From Paraphoma chrysanthemicola (lineage: Eukaryota; Ascomycota; Dothideomycetes; Pleosporales; Phaeosphaeriaceae), in NCBI GenBank assembly GCA_020744225.1, contig JAGMWG010000021.1, positions 62,001 through 126,000 of the forward strand: a stretch of DNA of 64,000 bases, in the 5' to 3' direction. Within the stretch, counting starts at the first letter, position 1, and each line of letters starts with the position of its first letter. Made by a program: the position numbers and the translations under genes. This document shows, piece after piece, positions 34,083-43,282 of this stretch. Below the pieces are notes generated by a model. That model was not told the origin of the DNA. It worked only from the letters and a program-made list of their open reading frames with translations, and did no database searches.

Positions 34083-34822
34083 AGTTGATAGCTCGGTAGT
34101 GAAGGTGTGATTTATCTACAGAAATGAAAGGCGCCGTCTATCCTTTTATAATTCTCTCACATAGACAATACGTCAATCATTTGCTTACATTTATCCCTCA
34201 CTTCATTTCAGCTTGGCGTTCAGCTGCATGGAGAAGCTCCACTGACCCCGCATCGTGGAAGTGCTAAGAACGGCAAGCTGAGATAAGATGCCAAAAACGG
34301 CAAGTTAGGGTAAATGTGATTGACGCCACTCAGAAACGGTGTATGTACCTAGCTCAGCCACAGACCTGTGGTGAGCTGATGTTGCAATTTGATGGACTTT
34401 TCTTTTCTTACCCGTGGTTGTAATTGTAGAACAATTCACAACTCAATTGTTTCGACCGGGCCTACATACACCTTGCAATTCCATTACTGCAGCCTACCCC
34501 GCACTAGTAGCAAGGAATGAACCAGTAGGCGGCCTTGTCTAGGTACTGACCACTGACATGATGACTGTGCGAAGATGTGAGAATATAGCGTGGCATGTGC
34601 GGTCGCGCTTCCTGCGGCTGTTGTACACACTGACCCAGCTGGTTTCTCGACTCATCTCGACTCACAAACTCGTTCGGGTGATGACAAGTATTCCAGAGCT
34701 TACAGTAAAATTGAGGGTAACATTTCGTCTCCATGGGCTGCGAAACAGTCCGATCGCCGCATCAACATGACCATTAGAGAGGCTATTTGCATGTATCAAC
34801 AAATCCAGCATGCTTTTAATGA
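34083..34822. other. Intergenic region
   Basis: Upstream of the RidA-like gene and downstream of the broken gene at 34823. Moderately AT-rich, no supported feature. Confidence 0.5.
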
Positions 34823-35603
34823 CTAGCCCGTCTGTCTCTGGGCTGCCGCATTACCCTGCTTGTCCATCTGTTCCCAGTGCTTTTCTCGCGACTTTCCTCT
34901 GTCGCCATCCACATACACCCAGATCGACATCTGATAGTCTCCTCCGTGCACCTCACCCTCCTCAACGGTATACCCGCTTGCATCCTTGAACCAGAATTTT
35001 GCTCCCTCAGGAATGTTTCCGCCGCTGAAGAAATGCACGCCATCGCCACCCTGATCATCCAGTCGGACACTGTAGCTTTTGATCCCGTTGCCCAGATATT
35101 CTGGCTGGCTGTAAGCTTCGTCTTCGCACTTGTATATCTGCTCGTGATTGGCGTTGAGGTAGGTGTGCGTCATGCGTAACAAAGTCCGTCAAGGTGATGC
35201 CGGCCACATTTTCGATGATGGCGGGCGCGGGCGGTTGATACTGGCAATCTTCGTCATCCTCATCGAGAGCGGCTTTGGTTTCGCAGCTATCGATCACAAC
35301 AGAGAGCTTGTTGATAGGCGGTTCGAAAAGTTGTTCAGATGCGACAGAATGTTCTAAAAATGGTGCGACACTTATGTCTGGACTTCCCGCCTCTTGGACC
35401 ACCTGGATGTCTCTCAACGGACCGAAGATGTCCCAATGGAGTCGATAGAGGAGATCTTTTCTAAATCGTCGCTCGACTGGTTGTTCCATGATTATATTGC
35501 TGCTACCCGATACTTCCGTCTCCTCAGTCACGACTGTAGGCCTGAGAACCGTTTTCTCACATCGGGTGTGGAACAAACGAGGCTGATATTTATCCTGATT
35601 CAT
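34823..35603 (-). pseudogene. Fungal protein of unknown function, broken by a frameshift
   Basis: Two frames overlap. The upstream one (35603 down to about 35178) has a basic N-terminus, a stretch like DLLYRLHWDIFGPL and an acidic linker, and reaches GITLTDFVT. The downstream one (to 34823) continues with a run beginning HTYLNANHEQIYKCEDEAY and a compact Gly/Trp-rich domain containing VHFFSGGNIPEGAKFWF. At the junction (about 35166-35178) the sequence ACGC-ATG-ACGC looks like a 7-nt insertion with a repeated ACGC. Without it the two halves would be one continuous frame, and the +7 shift matches the observed frame offset of one. No GT-AG pair can bridge so short a gap. The conserved domain seems familiar from other ascomycete hypothetical proteins, but I cannot name it. 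Confidence 0.65.
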
Positions 35604-36354
35604 CCAGGCTGCCGTCTGGTACTATGGGCAAGTCGGGAGTGGCAAAGTGGGACCTACAGGAGATATGGGGTGCCATCGATCCAAAGGCGCACCGTGGGCT
35701 ATGGTGCTTACACGAATAGTGCGAATCCAACATTGTTCGATATGAAAGATCAGCCGATCGGGTCGTTAATAGCGCTTGCCTGATATCGTGAATCTAAGCG
35801 AGGCAGAGATTGATGTGCCCAGGGAAGGCCGTGGGCTTCGAGGACTGAACCTTGAATGAACGAGCGAGACTCAGGTTGCAGACGGAACAGGCTGCAATCG
35901 CGCAAAGGGCATGGCATCCTTGACGATCTGCATTGCATGGTGTGATCTTCTGCATTTGAAGCATGGATGCGATCATTTTTGCTTGCTTTTCCAGGCTGCC
36001 ATCTGCACGCCGGGCACGCGCGACACGGTATCGCGTAACCAGCTGACATCGCGGCGTCTTCGTGTTGCAGCTCGGCGCGTTGATAGCTTCGGTTGTGCAA
36101 CGCCACGGGCGCATTTGGTCATCAATGCGAGAGATGCGGGGTTCCAAGGAACGCGTTAGCCTTTTCATCAGCAACATGCGAGCCGGTGATTGTTAGGTTT
36201 TGATTCGAGGTTTGCCGTCTGTCAAATGCTTGGTGCCTGAGGAAGCATAAAAGAGTGTTGTTGGCACATGCAGATATTCCATAATTCAACCAGAGCATTC
36301 ATTCTGGCTTTCCTACTCTTCCTTTGCAGACCGCACTTCGCCCTTCTTACGAAT
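35604..36354. other. Intergenic region
   Basis: Between the broken gene and the VOC gene. Nothing supported. Confidence 0.5.
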
Positions 36355-36979
36355 ATGTCTACTGACACAAAGGACACGCCTCCAGTGCCGCCTGTAGGCG
36401 CGCCTTGCTGGGTTGAGATCATGTCGTCGGAGCCGAGCAAGCTCAAAGTACATAGGGCTCACGTTCTTTCTACGCGCAGATCCAGTGGCTTACCATTCAG
36501 CAGGACTTCTACGCCGCTCTATTCCCGGCCTGGAACTTCAAGCCCGTCGAGAGTGATAAGCCTGAGGTGGTTCAGTATACGTTCGAGCAGCCCTCTGGTA
36601 CGCACTACGATTCTGCCCGCATTTTCAAGATCGAAAAGTTCAGAACACTGACTACCAGCAGGACTTTCAGGCGGCATTGTCAGGCATCCCGAAAGCCGTC
36701 CAAAGCTGGCAGAACAACCTCTGGGCGGATCAACGGTGTACTACTATGTCAACTCCATCGAGGAGGTACGTATCGTCGACGCTGGCTGCGATTGGTCAAG
36801 TCCGCTTGCATCGTTGCGCATGCTGAGAACTTCTCTAGATGACGCCGAGAATCGTGCAGTTAGGTGGCAGGGAAATTGTTTCAAAGGAGCCTGTGCATGA
36901 GTATGGCTGGTCCGCGAACTTTGTCGACCCTGAAGGTAACCGTTTTGCTCTATTTGAGGCGAATTGGGGCCAGAAGTGA
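36355..36979 (+). CDS. Glyoxalase-like VOC family protein
   Basis: Four exons, 36355..36447, 36501..36597, 36671..36765 and 36839..36979, give 141 residues. The protein has the beta-alpha-beta-beta-beta pattern of glyoxalase/bleomycin-resistance/dioxygenase folds: a PCWVEIMSSEPSKLKQDFYAAL start (about residues 17-38), LFPAWNF, a Gly-rich loop GGIVRHP, a VYYYVNSIEE strand-helix, and a C-terminal FVDPEGNRFALFEAN with the usual metal-ligand glutamate position. All three joins rebuild these elements, which supports the splice sites. The second intron could end at several nearby AGs; only the one used keeps the Gly-rich loop. The substrate is unknown. Open frames of the parent DNA extend upstream (from 36268) but add a hydrophobic stretch unlike this family, so I start at 36355. 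Confidence 0.85.
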
Positions 36980-37594
36980 GACTGGCGCCCGAGCTGATGT
37001 CCCGGATGAGACAGCTGGCCCTCTGCAGAATTGGATAGTGGCTGTGCAAGGTGGAGCGTGCTTTTACCATAGAAAAGTAAGAAAAGTTTGTTTCATCATA
37101 GCAGCGCACATGTCAGCCATGCGATGATGTCGTGAGGCTGTTCAGCGCGCAGCGAGCCACACCAAATGGCCCCGCCGATATGGCTTAAGGACTCGCTTTC
37201 CGAATGCGCTTACTCGCTCCACCCCGACTGAAATAGGAGCACAAGACCTACAAAATCACACGACGTCCAAGATGTAAGTCCTCAGTCTCCAGAAGCTTTC
37301 ACAAGCAAACGACGTTATACAAGAAAAAAGGTGTTGAGGGAATCACTGCCATCTTCGGAACCGGGACCCTGCCAAGCCTCGCATCCTCGGCCAATCGTCA
37401 TCCCAACGGAAATCAATCGCGCGCTCGGGTGCAACTTTTGGAGGTTCCGATTCATCCCCGAAGAAGTGTCAATTCACTACCTCCTACCCCACACTCGACT
37501 CCCGTCTTCCCCTTCCGTGTCCGGGGACTCATTTGATCCTATTATATATAAATCAAGCTCTGACAGACCCTTTGCACCCCAAGAGAACCCCACA
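36980..37594. other. Intergenic region with CBR1 promoter
   Basis: 3' end of the VOC gene and promoter of the cytochrome b5 reductase gene, with a TATA-like element at 37545-37552. Confidence 0.5.
37545..37552 (+). promoter_or_regulatory. TATA-like element upstream of CBR1
   Basis: TATATAAA matches the TATA consensus and ends 42 bp before the ATG at 37595. Position and sequence suggest a core promoter with a short leader. Confidence 0.5.
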
Positions 37595-38604
37595 ATGGCT
37601 GGCTTCTCACCCCAGTATGTTCACCAAGCCAACCTTTGCCAGCACTCTTACTGATTGAGGTCGTGATATTCCATAGGGCGCTGCTGCCGTTTGCCGTTGC
37701 ACTCATCGCCATCATTGGAGGATGGACGTTCTTTAGCGGAGGTATGATGGTCCCATGCCAATTGACAAACGTACAGCTCACACATCAACAGGATCACGCA
37801 AGGTGCTCAAGCCTGCAGACTTCCAGGACTTCGAGCTAGAGGAGAAGACCGTCCTCTCGCACAACACTGCCATGTCAGTATTACTAAACAACACGTGAAT
37901 TCTCAGCTGATCAGGGTAGCTACCGTTTCAAGCTTCCGCGAAAGACCGACATCCTCGGCCTCCCCATCGGCCAGCACATTTCTCTCGGTGCGACCATTGC
38001 CGGCCAACCCAAGGAGGTGGTCCGCTCGTATACCCCCATTTCTTCCGATGAAGACAAGGGCCACTTCGACCTGCTCATCAAGTCGTACCCCACTGGCAAC
38101 ATCTCCAAGCATGTCGCGAACCTCAAGATCGGGCAAACAATGCGCGTCAAGGGCCCCAAGGGCGCCATGGTATACACGCCCAACATGGTCAGGCACTTCG
38201 GTATGATTGCCGGAGGCACTGGTATCACACCCATGCTGCAAGTCGTCAAGGCTATCATCCGCGGCCGTCCGACGGGAGACCGAACCGAGGTTGATCTCAT
38301 CTTCGCTAATGTCAACCCTGAGGATATCCTGCTCAAGGAAGACCTCGATGCGCTCGCTGCCAAGGACTCAAGGTTCAGGGTACACTATGTTCTGAACAAT
38401 CCTCCCGAGAAGTGGGACGGCGGTGTGGGTTTCGTTACCGCCGACATGATCAAGGAGAAGCTCCCCGCGCCAGCCAGCGATGTCAAGATCTTGGTTTGCG
38501 GACCACCGCCCATGGTTGCCGCGATGAAGAAGGCGACCGAGAGCCTCGGATTCACCAAAGCTAAGCCAGTCAGCAAGCTTGAGGACCAGGTCTTCTGCTT
38601 CTAA
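37595..38604 (+). CDS. CBR1: NADH-cytochrome b5 reductase
   Basis: FAD enzyme that passes electrons from NADH to cytochrome b5 for fatty-acid desaturation and sterol synthesis, anchored by its N-terminus in the ER or outer mitochondrial membrane. Exons 37595..37614, 37677..37741, 37792..37873 and 37920..38604 give 283 residues. The N-terminus has a membrane anchor (ALLPFAVALIAIIGGWTFF, about 7-25). The FAD motif RSYTPIS, GNISKHV, GPKGAMVYTPN, the NADH site GMIAGGTGITPM and CGPPPM are all intact, and the C-terminus is VFCF as in the family. The last intron must end at the TAG before CTACCG rather than the CAG five bases earlier, because only that keeps the YRFKLP strand in frame. The first exon codes for just six residues plus two bases. 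Confidence 0.95.
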
Positions 38605-39304
38605 GTCAGAGAAGAAGTTGTGGGAATGAGCATTTGTTTGGCAGGCAAGAATCAAGTTCGAAAAACGCACCAATAGCGGCCACTTGCAAGAATATTCCTC
38701 CGTTCTAGAGAGCAGTCCAACCAAAGACTGTGCTCGTGATCAGGTGTCGGCTCTCGGAAAGGGATGCAAAACGAACATAGACACAGATGTAGAATTTGAT
38801 GATCTCTTAGCGATGCGCAGCCCTCGTGGCCCCCTGATGCTTACGTATATTGCCGATGTCCTCACACAGTCGCATTTTTAGATGGCGTGCTGACGAGCTG
38901 CAGTATTGATAGCCGTCTAGCAGTAATGACAGATAGTTAGTGAAAACCTACAGTGAAAGAAGTGCACAGGCTTGTGCCAAGCCATGCTTCTCCTTCGCCA
39001 AACAAGCAAAGGAAGGTGCGGATGAATACCAGCGTGGCTTCCATGATACACGCAGCTGCATTACACAAAGCGGGGAAGTCACGCCTAAAACGAATAAACA
39101 TTGCGTCACTTTCCTCCATCACCACAGCATAACATCCACTTCGGAGGTAAGCTCCAGCTCGGCCGACGTGTCATTCCCACTGCGATAAACATCTCACATC
39201 TACACAGATTTAGCTACTCAAGTCTACAAAGCATTTCCGCCTTCTCTCAAGCTGCTTCATCTAATACTTCTTGTTTTGTTCTTGACCTTTCACCTTCGCC
39301 TACC
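38605..39304. other. Intergenic region
   Basis: 3' end of CBR1 and upstream region of the dehydrogenase gene. No feature seen. Confidence 0.5.
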
Positions 39305-40320
39305 ATGACGGACAGTTCAGGCAATGCACCTCTACGCGGCCATGTCGCGCTGATCACAGGAGCGACAGGCGGAATCGGGAAAGCTACCGCAAGTCTTCTT
39401 GCAAGCCTTGGCTGTTCAGTCGGAATTCACTACAACAATGACGAGGCCTCTGCTAAGGATACGGAGCGTGATCTAAATGAAACTTTTGGACAGAGCTTCG
39501 GGAGCAAATTCTCGGTTCATCGTGCGGACCTTGGAGACTACGAACAAGTGCGTAAGCCAGTTATTCCTCAGGAACCTTTGCGCCTCCTCCAATATTGTCT
39601 TGTCTGTGAAATGGATGGTGACAGCAATTTAACATGCTTAGGTTCGTACGCTTCACTCGAATGTCGTGAGCAAGCTCGGCGCGCCAACCATTCTCATAAA
39701 CAATGCCGGTTCAACTGGTGGCCAGTCCGGCGTAAAGTCTGTTACAGACGTCTCTATTGACGCCTTCGAGAAGACGTGGCGCGTGAACTGCGGCTCTGCC
39801 TATCTGCTCACGCAATTGTGCATTCCGGCCATGGAGAAGCGTGAGTGGGGGAGGGTCATATTCGTGAGCAGTGTGGCAGGAATTACTGGTGGCATCATTG
39901 GCCCGCACTATGCGTAAGTCAGATTCGACATCGTCTGTCAACACAGATTATGCTCTGAATGGGAAAAATTAACAGAATGGCAGGTCTTCCAAGTCTGCAC
40001 TTCACGGCTTGGTTCACTGGCTCGCTAATACGTACGCGAAGAACGGCATCACGGTGAATGGAATTGCGCCGGCACTCATTGAAGATACTAAGATGCTCCC
40101 AGGAAGCAGTGAAGAACTGTCGAAAAGTGAGTATTCAGTCGAATTGCTTCTTTACAGGTCGTCGCAAATACCATTGCAAGACGCTAACAAGCTCAAAGAA
40201 ATCCCTATTGGTCGACTTGGGAAGCCAGACGAGATTGCTGAGACGATTCGGTGGATGATCAATACAGGGTATGTCACCAACAAAGTTATCGCCGTGGATG
40301 GTGGTATGTTTCCACAGTAA
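39305..40320 (+). CDS. 3-oxoacyl-[acyl-carrier-protein] reductase-like SDR
   Basis: NADPH-type short-chain dehydrogenase close to FabG. Exons 39305..39547, 39642..39913, 39984..40126 and 40199..40320 give 259 residues. TGATGGIG is at residues 18-25, followed by INNAGSTGGQSG, the catalytic Ser in VSSVAG, YASSK (Tyr and Lys, rebuilt by the second junction), the family's IAPALIEDTKM region, PIGRLGKPDEIA and VDGGMF at the C-terminus. The start at 39305 has a TACCATGACG context; the frame is open further upstream, but the extra residues do not look like a targeting peptide. The family acts in fatty-acid synthesis or reduces various ketones. Here I cannot choose between a mitochondrial type II fatty-acid role and a general oxidoreductase. 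Confidence 0.9.
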
Positions 40321-40733
40321 GAACACGTTCAGAAAGTCTGTCGATGCAGCAGTAGCCTGATTCAGATATTCTGCACCACAGCGGATGATCGAAAGAACAG
40401 TAGGACAAGAAGATATGTATATGGCGCCAAGTCTCACCAAGCAAGGAAAGAGCGAACAATTTTAAGACGCTCAGCATCTTGCAGCCGTACAAAGTTTCTG
40501 CCCCTCAATGGTCACAACATTCCAAACCAAGCTTTCCAGATATACACCAGTATCTCTATTCACCAACAAATGCTGTGACAAAGGTGTGCAAATGACGCAG
40601 TGATTGTCCACATCACCACGAGATATGTTCACGCACCAAAGGAGCAAACGGACATCCATGTCCCCATATATACCGTACCCGACAATGGCCTACCTCTCCC
40701 TCAGACTCCGTTCGTTCAACGCAGACCAACATA
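40321..40733. other. Intergenic region
   Basis: Between the dehydrogenase gene and the small hydrophilic protein gene. No feature seen. Confidence 0.5.
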
Positions 40734-41192
40734 ATGCCTCCCAAGCCCGCGCTCAAAAACACTTCCGATCGTGAGTACTACACTCCCAACCCCACCGACG
40801 ACCCTACAGAGTTTTCCGACATCGACTTTCCCTCATCTGCCACTCCACCCCCTTTTCACGCAGGTCCTCAATCTCCTTCTTCTCATACCCATTCCGCTCC
40901 GCACAACATCACAACCAAACAAACAGAATCGTTCATTGAGATCACGCGTGAACCAACGCCGAGTCCGTCGCCAAGCGATATCGTTGCCGCAGCACATTTG
41001 GACGATGTTGTGCTGCTGGGCATCTTGAATCGCGAGCTGATGAACAAGGGTGTTGGAATGAAGGAGAGGAAGAGAGCTCTGAGTAAGTTGCAGGGAGGTT
41101 TGAAGGTGGCGCGGGAGAAGGAGTTTGAGAAGGGGAGGAAGGCACTGGAGCTGGAAGGTGAAGGAGAAGGGGACGAGCATCGGAAGAATTAG
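40734..41192 (+). CDS. Small hydrophilic protein, unknown function
   Basis: 152 residues from the first ATG, single exon. The N-terminal half is Pro/Ser/Thr-rich (MPPKPALKNTSD...). A short hydrophobic helix follows (IVAAAHLDDVVLLGILN, about 84-100), and the C-terminal half is Lys/Glu-rich and likely helical (MKERKRALSKLQGGLKVAREKEFEKGRKALE). There is no known domain and no signal peptide. The MPPK start and the charged C-terminus are also seen in the Ser-Pro-repeat gene at 57762-58691, but I would not claim homology. Coding is likely from the coherent charge pattern and the clean stop. Confidence 0.5.
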   Translation: MPPKPALKNTSDREYYTPNPTDDPTEFSDIDFPSSATPPPFHAGPQSPSSHTHSAPHNITTKQTESFIEITREPTPSPSPSDIVAAAHLDDVVLLGILNRELMNKGVGMKERKRALSKLQGGLKVAREKEFEKGRKALELEGEGEGDEHRKN

Positions 41193-41801
41193 AAAGGTAG
41201 ATGGGTTTGAAGAGGATAGACTAGTTTGCGAGAAGTATACTTTTTTGTGCATTGTTCCCTTTTTCTTCCCAAGTTTCATTTAGAAACATAGGTGGCATGC
41301 AAATGTGTTCCAAGTTCTCAATGGGCACTGATCATCGTCATGCACGTAGAATGTAAGTGTATAGCTTTTGCCCGTGGCACTAGCTTCATTTCTGCGATGT
41401 TTTTTGCCATTACAAACTTGGGGCTCAAGTTCTCCTCTTTGCATTAACATCGTTCCTCAGCCTAGGTTCAGGCTGCTCTTATGCTTGTGTACAGACAAGT
41501 CGCCCTCACAGCATTTTACTTAACATCCGCCCCATAAACCTTCCTTTATCTTCGAGATGCAGAGAAAAGTACATATCCGAAGCTAATACCGCAAATCCAT
41601 CTCAATCCCGTCGCTGAGTCCTGATCGTGGAGTATGTCATTCTCCCATGGCACCAGTTCAACTCACACACCTGTTCGCATTACCTGCTAAACAGCAATCC
41701 ATCTCTCATGAATTTCAACCTTTATTTTACCTCTTAGCTCTCCTATTCTGTCTGTGTCTCTCTCTCTCTCTTCACCTTCTCCTCGTTGCCATAGTTCCTT
41801 G
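41193..41801. other. Intergenic region
   Basis: Includes a pyrimidine-rich stretch with a CT run near 41750-41770 just before the next start codon, as in fungal promoters. Nothing else. Confidence 0.5.
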
Positions 41802-42343
41802 ATGTCTCTCCCGACTCGACCTCAAACACCCCTGCCCACAAACCAACCTACCAACCCCGCTGGCCCATCCATACCCCACAGCTCACACCCTTCCTCTCAT
41901 GATCAGACATCGAAGCCTACGCGCTCGGTAATTGTTATGCTGAACCAGACATACTACAAAGACCGCGTCAAACTGATGGATGTCAACGAAGCTCTTCTTT
42001 CACAAAGCCTGGATAGACCAACACGTAGGACGCAGTTATTGGAGAGGTACAAGGGACTGGTGAGGGCTAGAGCGGAGTGTGGGATGGGTATGAAAATTTG
42101 GTGGAATGGGTGTTGGACAGGAAGTAGCCAGATCGTTTAGACAAGAGGCATGAACGGCACATACTCTTAGATCAAGAGGCAGCGAATGCATGGCATACAC
42201 TCTTCGACCAAGAGGCATTGGATAGGCGGCAGCTCACCCGGCTCAGCAAAACAGCGTTACCATGCGCCGGCACAAGGCAGCGGACCACCAGCACACACTT
42301 TTCGGACAAGAGGCAGCAAGAGCGACTGAGCTTGCGAAGGTGA
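41802..42343 (+). CDS. Repeat-containing protein, unknown function (tentative)
   Basis: I recognise no family. From the ATG at 41802 the frame runs to a stop at 42140, but a 53-nt intron (donor GTATGA at 42088, acceptor TTTAG ending 42140) joins in phase to a further open frame, 42141..42343, giving 162 residues. The second exon then encodes two copies of a repeat of about 12 residues (HILLDQEAANAW, HTLFDQEALDRR). This argues that it is translated. A third copy of the repeat DNA at 42292-42315 is in another frame, so the 3' part may be damaged or the true exon structure may differ. The N-terminus is Pro/Ser/Thr-rich; the middle (LNQTYYKDRVKLMDVNEALL) is helical. If the intron is not used, the protein has 112 residues and ends at 42140. 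Confidence 0.4.
42158..42315 (+). repeat. Three copies of a 24-nt unit encoding H-(T/I)-L-(F/L)-x-QEA
   Basis: Copies at 42158-42181, 42194-42217 and 42292-42315 share CAYAYWCTYTT...CAAGAGGCA. The first two are 36 nt apart and in the same frame; the third is 98 nt further on and out of frame. Partial units (GACAAGAGGCA, GATCAAGAGGC) flank them at about 42140 and 42345. Confidence 0.7.
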
Positions 42344-42627
42344 AGATCAAGAGGCGGAGGTGCTGAGTTTAAGGAGATTGCTGCGAGGAAGACGTGCGAG
42401 AAAGATCAAGAGCTGAGGAAGGCGCGAAGATGGTCGCGACGCGACCGCGCGCCTTCCCAAGTCACAAATCGCGTCATCACCGTCGTCTTTAGACTACAAA
42501 TCACGCGACAGCTACTAGTATCCTGCTTCGCAGCTTCGCAGTTTCGCATCTTCGCGGCTTCCTCAGCCACCTCCTTCACGGTCTTCCCCAAGCTTCATCA
42601 TCTCAAAGAGTCTCAAGAACCTCAACG

Positions 42628-43282
42628 ATGGCTACTGCACACTGGGACGGCAAATATGAACACTACGCAGAGCGCGCTGCTGCTGCACAACGCTTGCTCC
42701 ATTTTAGAAACAATGACTACCTCTGCATTGAGGAAGTTACTGCCCAAGTTGAAGTTCAACTCGATAATGTGAATTTCAATTATGGTGCCATCAACAATGG
42801 TATGAAACCAGCAGGCACGAGAAGCATTCCTCCTAGTCAGGTCTGCCGACAGGTAACCAACTTGATTGCGCGAACTGTTTGGGAGTCTCAACAAGCTGTA
42901 TTGAACTCTGCGCAAAGTCCTGCAACAAACCTTACGCCATTTGACGATAATGCAAAGACGACAGCTGTTGCGGAAGCATATTCATTTTTTCTATTCACGA
43001 GTCATACGTTTTCAGCGTTGCCCTCAGAGCTTACGTTGAAGGGTTGTTTATGTCATCCTTTTTTACGTTGCTACAGTCTTACAGTTTGTAGGTCAGCTTG
43101 GAAGCGCACAGGATTACTCGTATCCTCGTTTTAAAGATGCTAGTGACGTTGAAGTGAAGAGCGTCATCGTTACTGGAATTTGTCAGTGCCTTCGCAGTGT
43201 CGTTGAAATCAGGGACGAGGAAGAGGAACTGCTGCCTGCCTCCGCCAAAGATGTCTCTCTTCCTCATGTTACTACAACATAG
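42628..43282 (+). pseudogene. Decayed gene of unknown function
   Basis: An ATG in a good context (ACGATGGCT) opens a frame with a normal protein-like start (HWDGKYEHYAERAAAAQRLL) to about residue 120. After a run of six T at 42985-42990, the second frame reads a coherent helical stretch (SIHESYVFSVALRAYVEGLF) until about 43080. The third frame then carries VGQLGSAQDYSYPRF and an acidic C-terminus to a stop at 43282. No GT-AG pair of usable length links these frames. The simplest reading is a gene with one shift at the T-run and a second near 43080. The alternative is a 168-residue protein ending at 43134 with an unrelated tail. I recognise no domain. Confidence 0.5.

Noticed and set aside
42530..42560. 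Imperfect 8-nt TTCGCAGC-like tandem run before the gene at 42628
   Set aside because: Copies diverge (CAG, CAT, CGG); likely simple low complexity.
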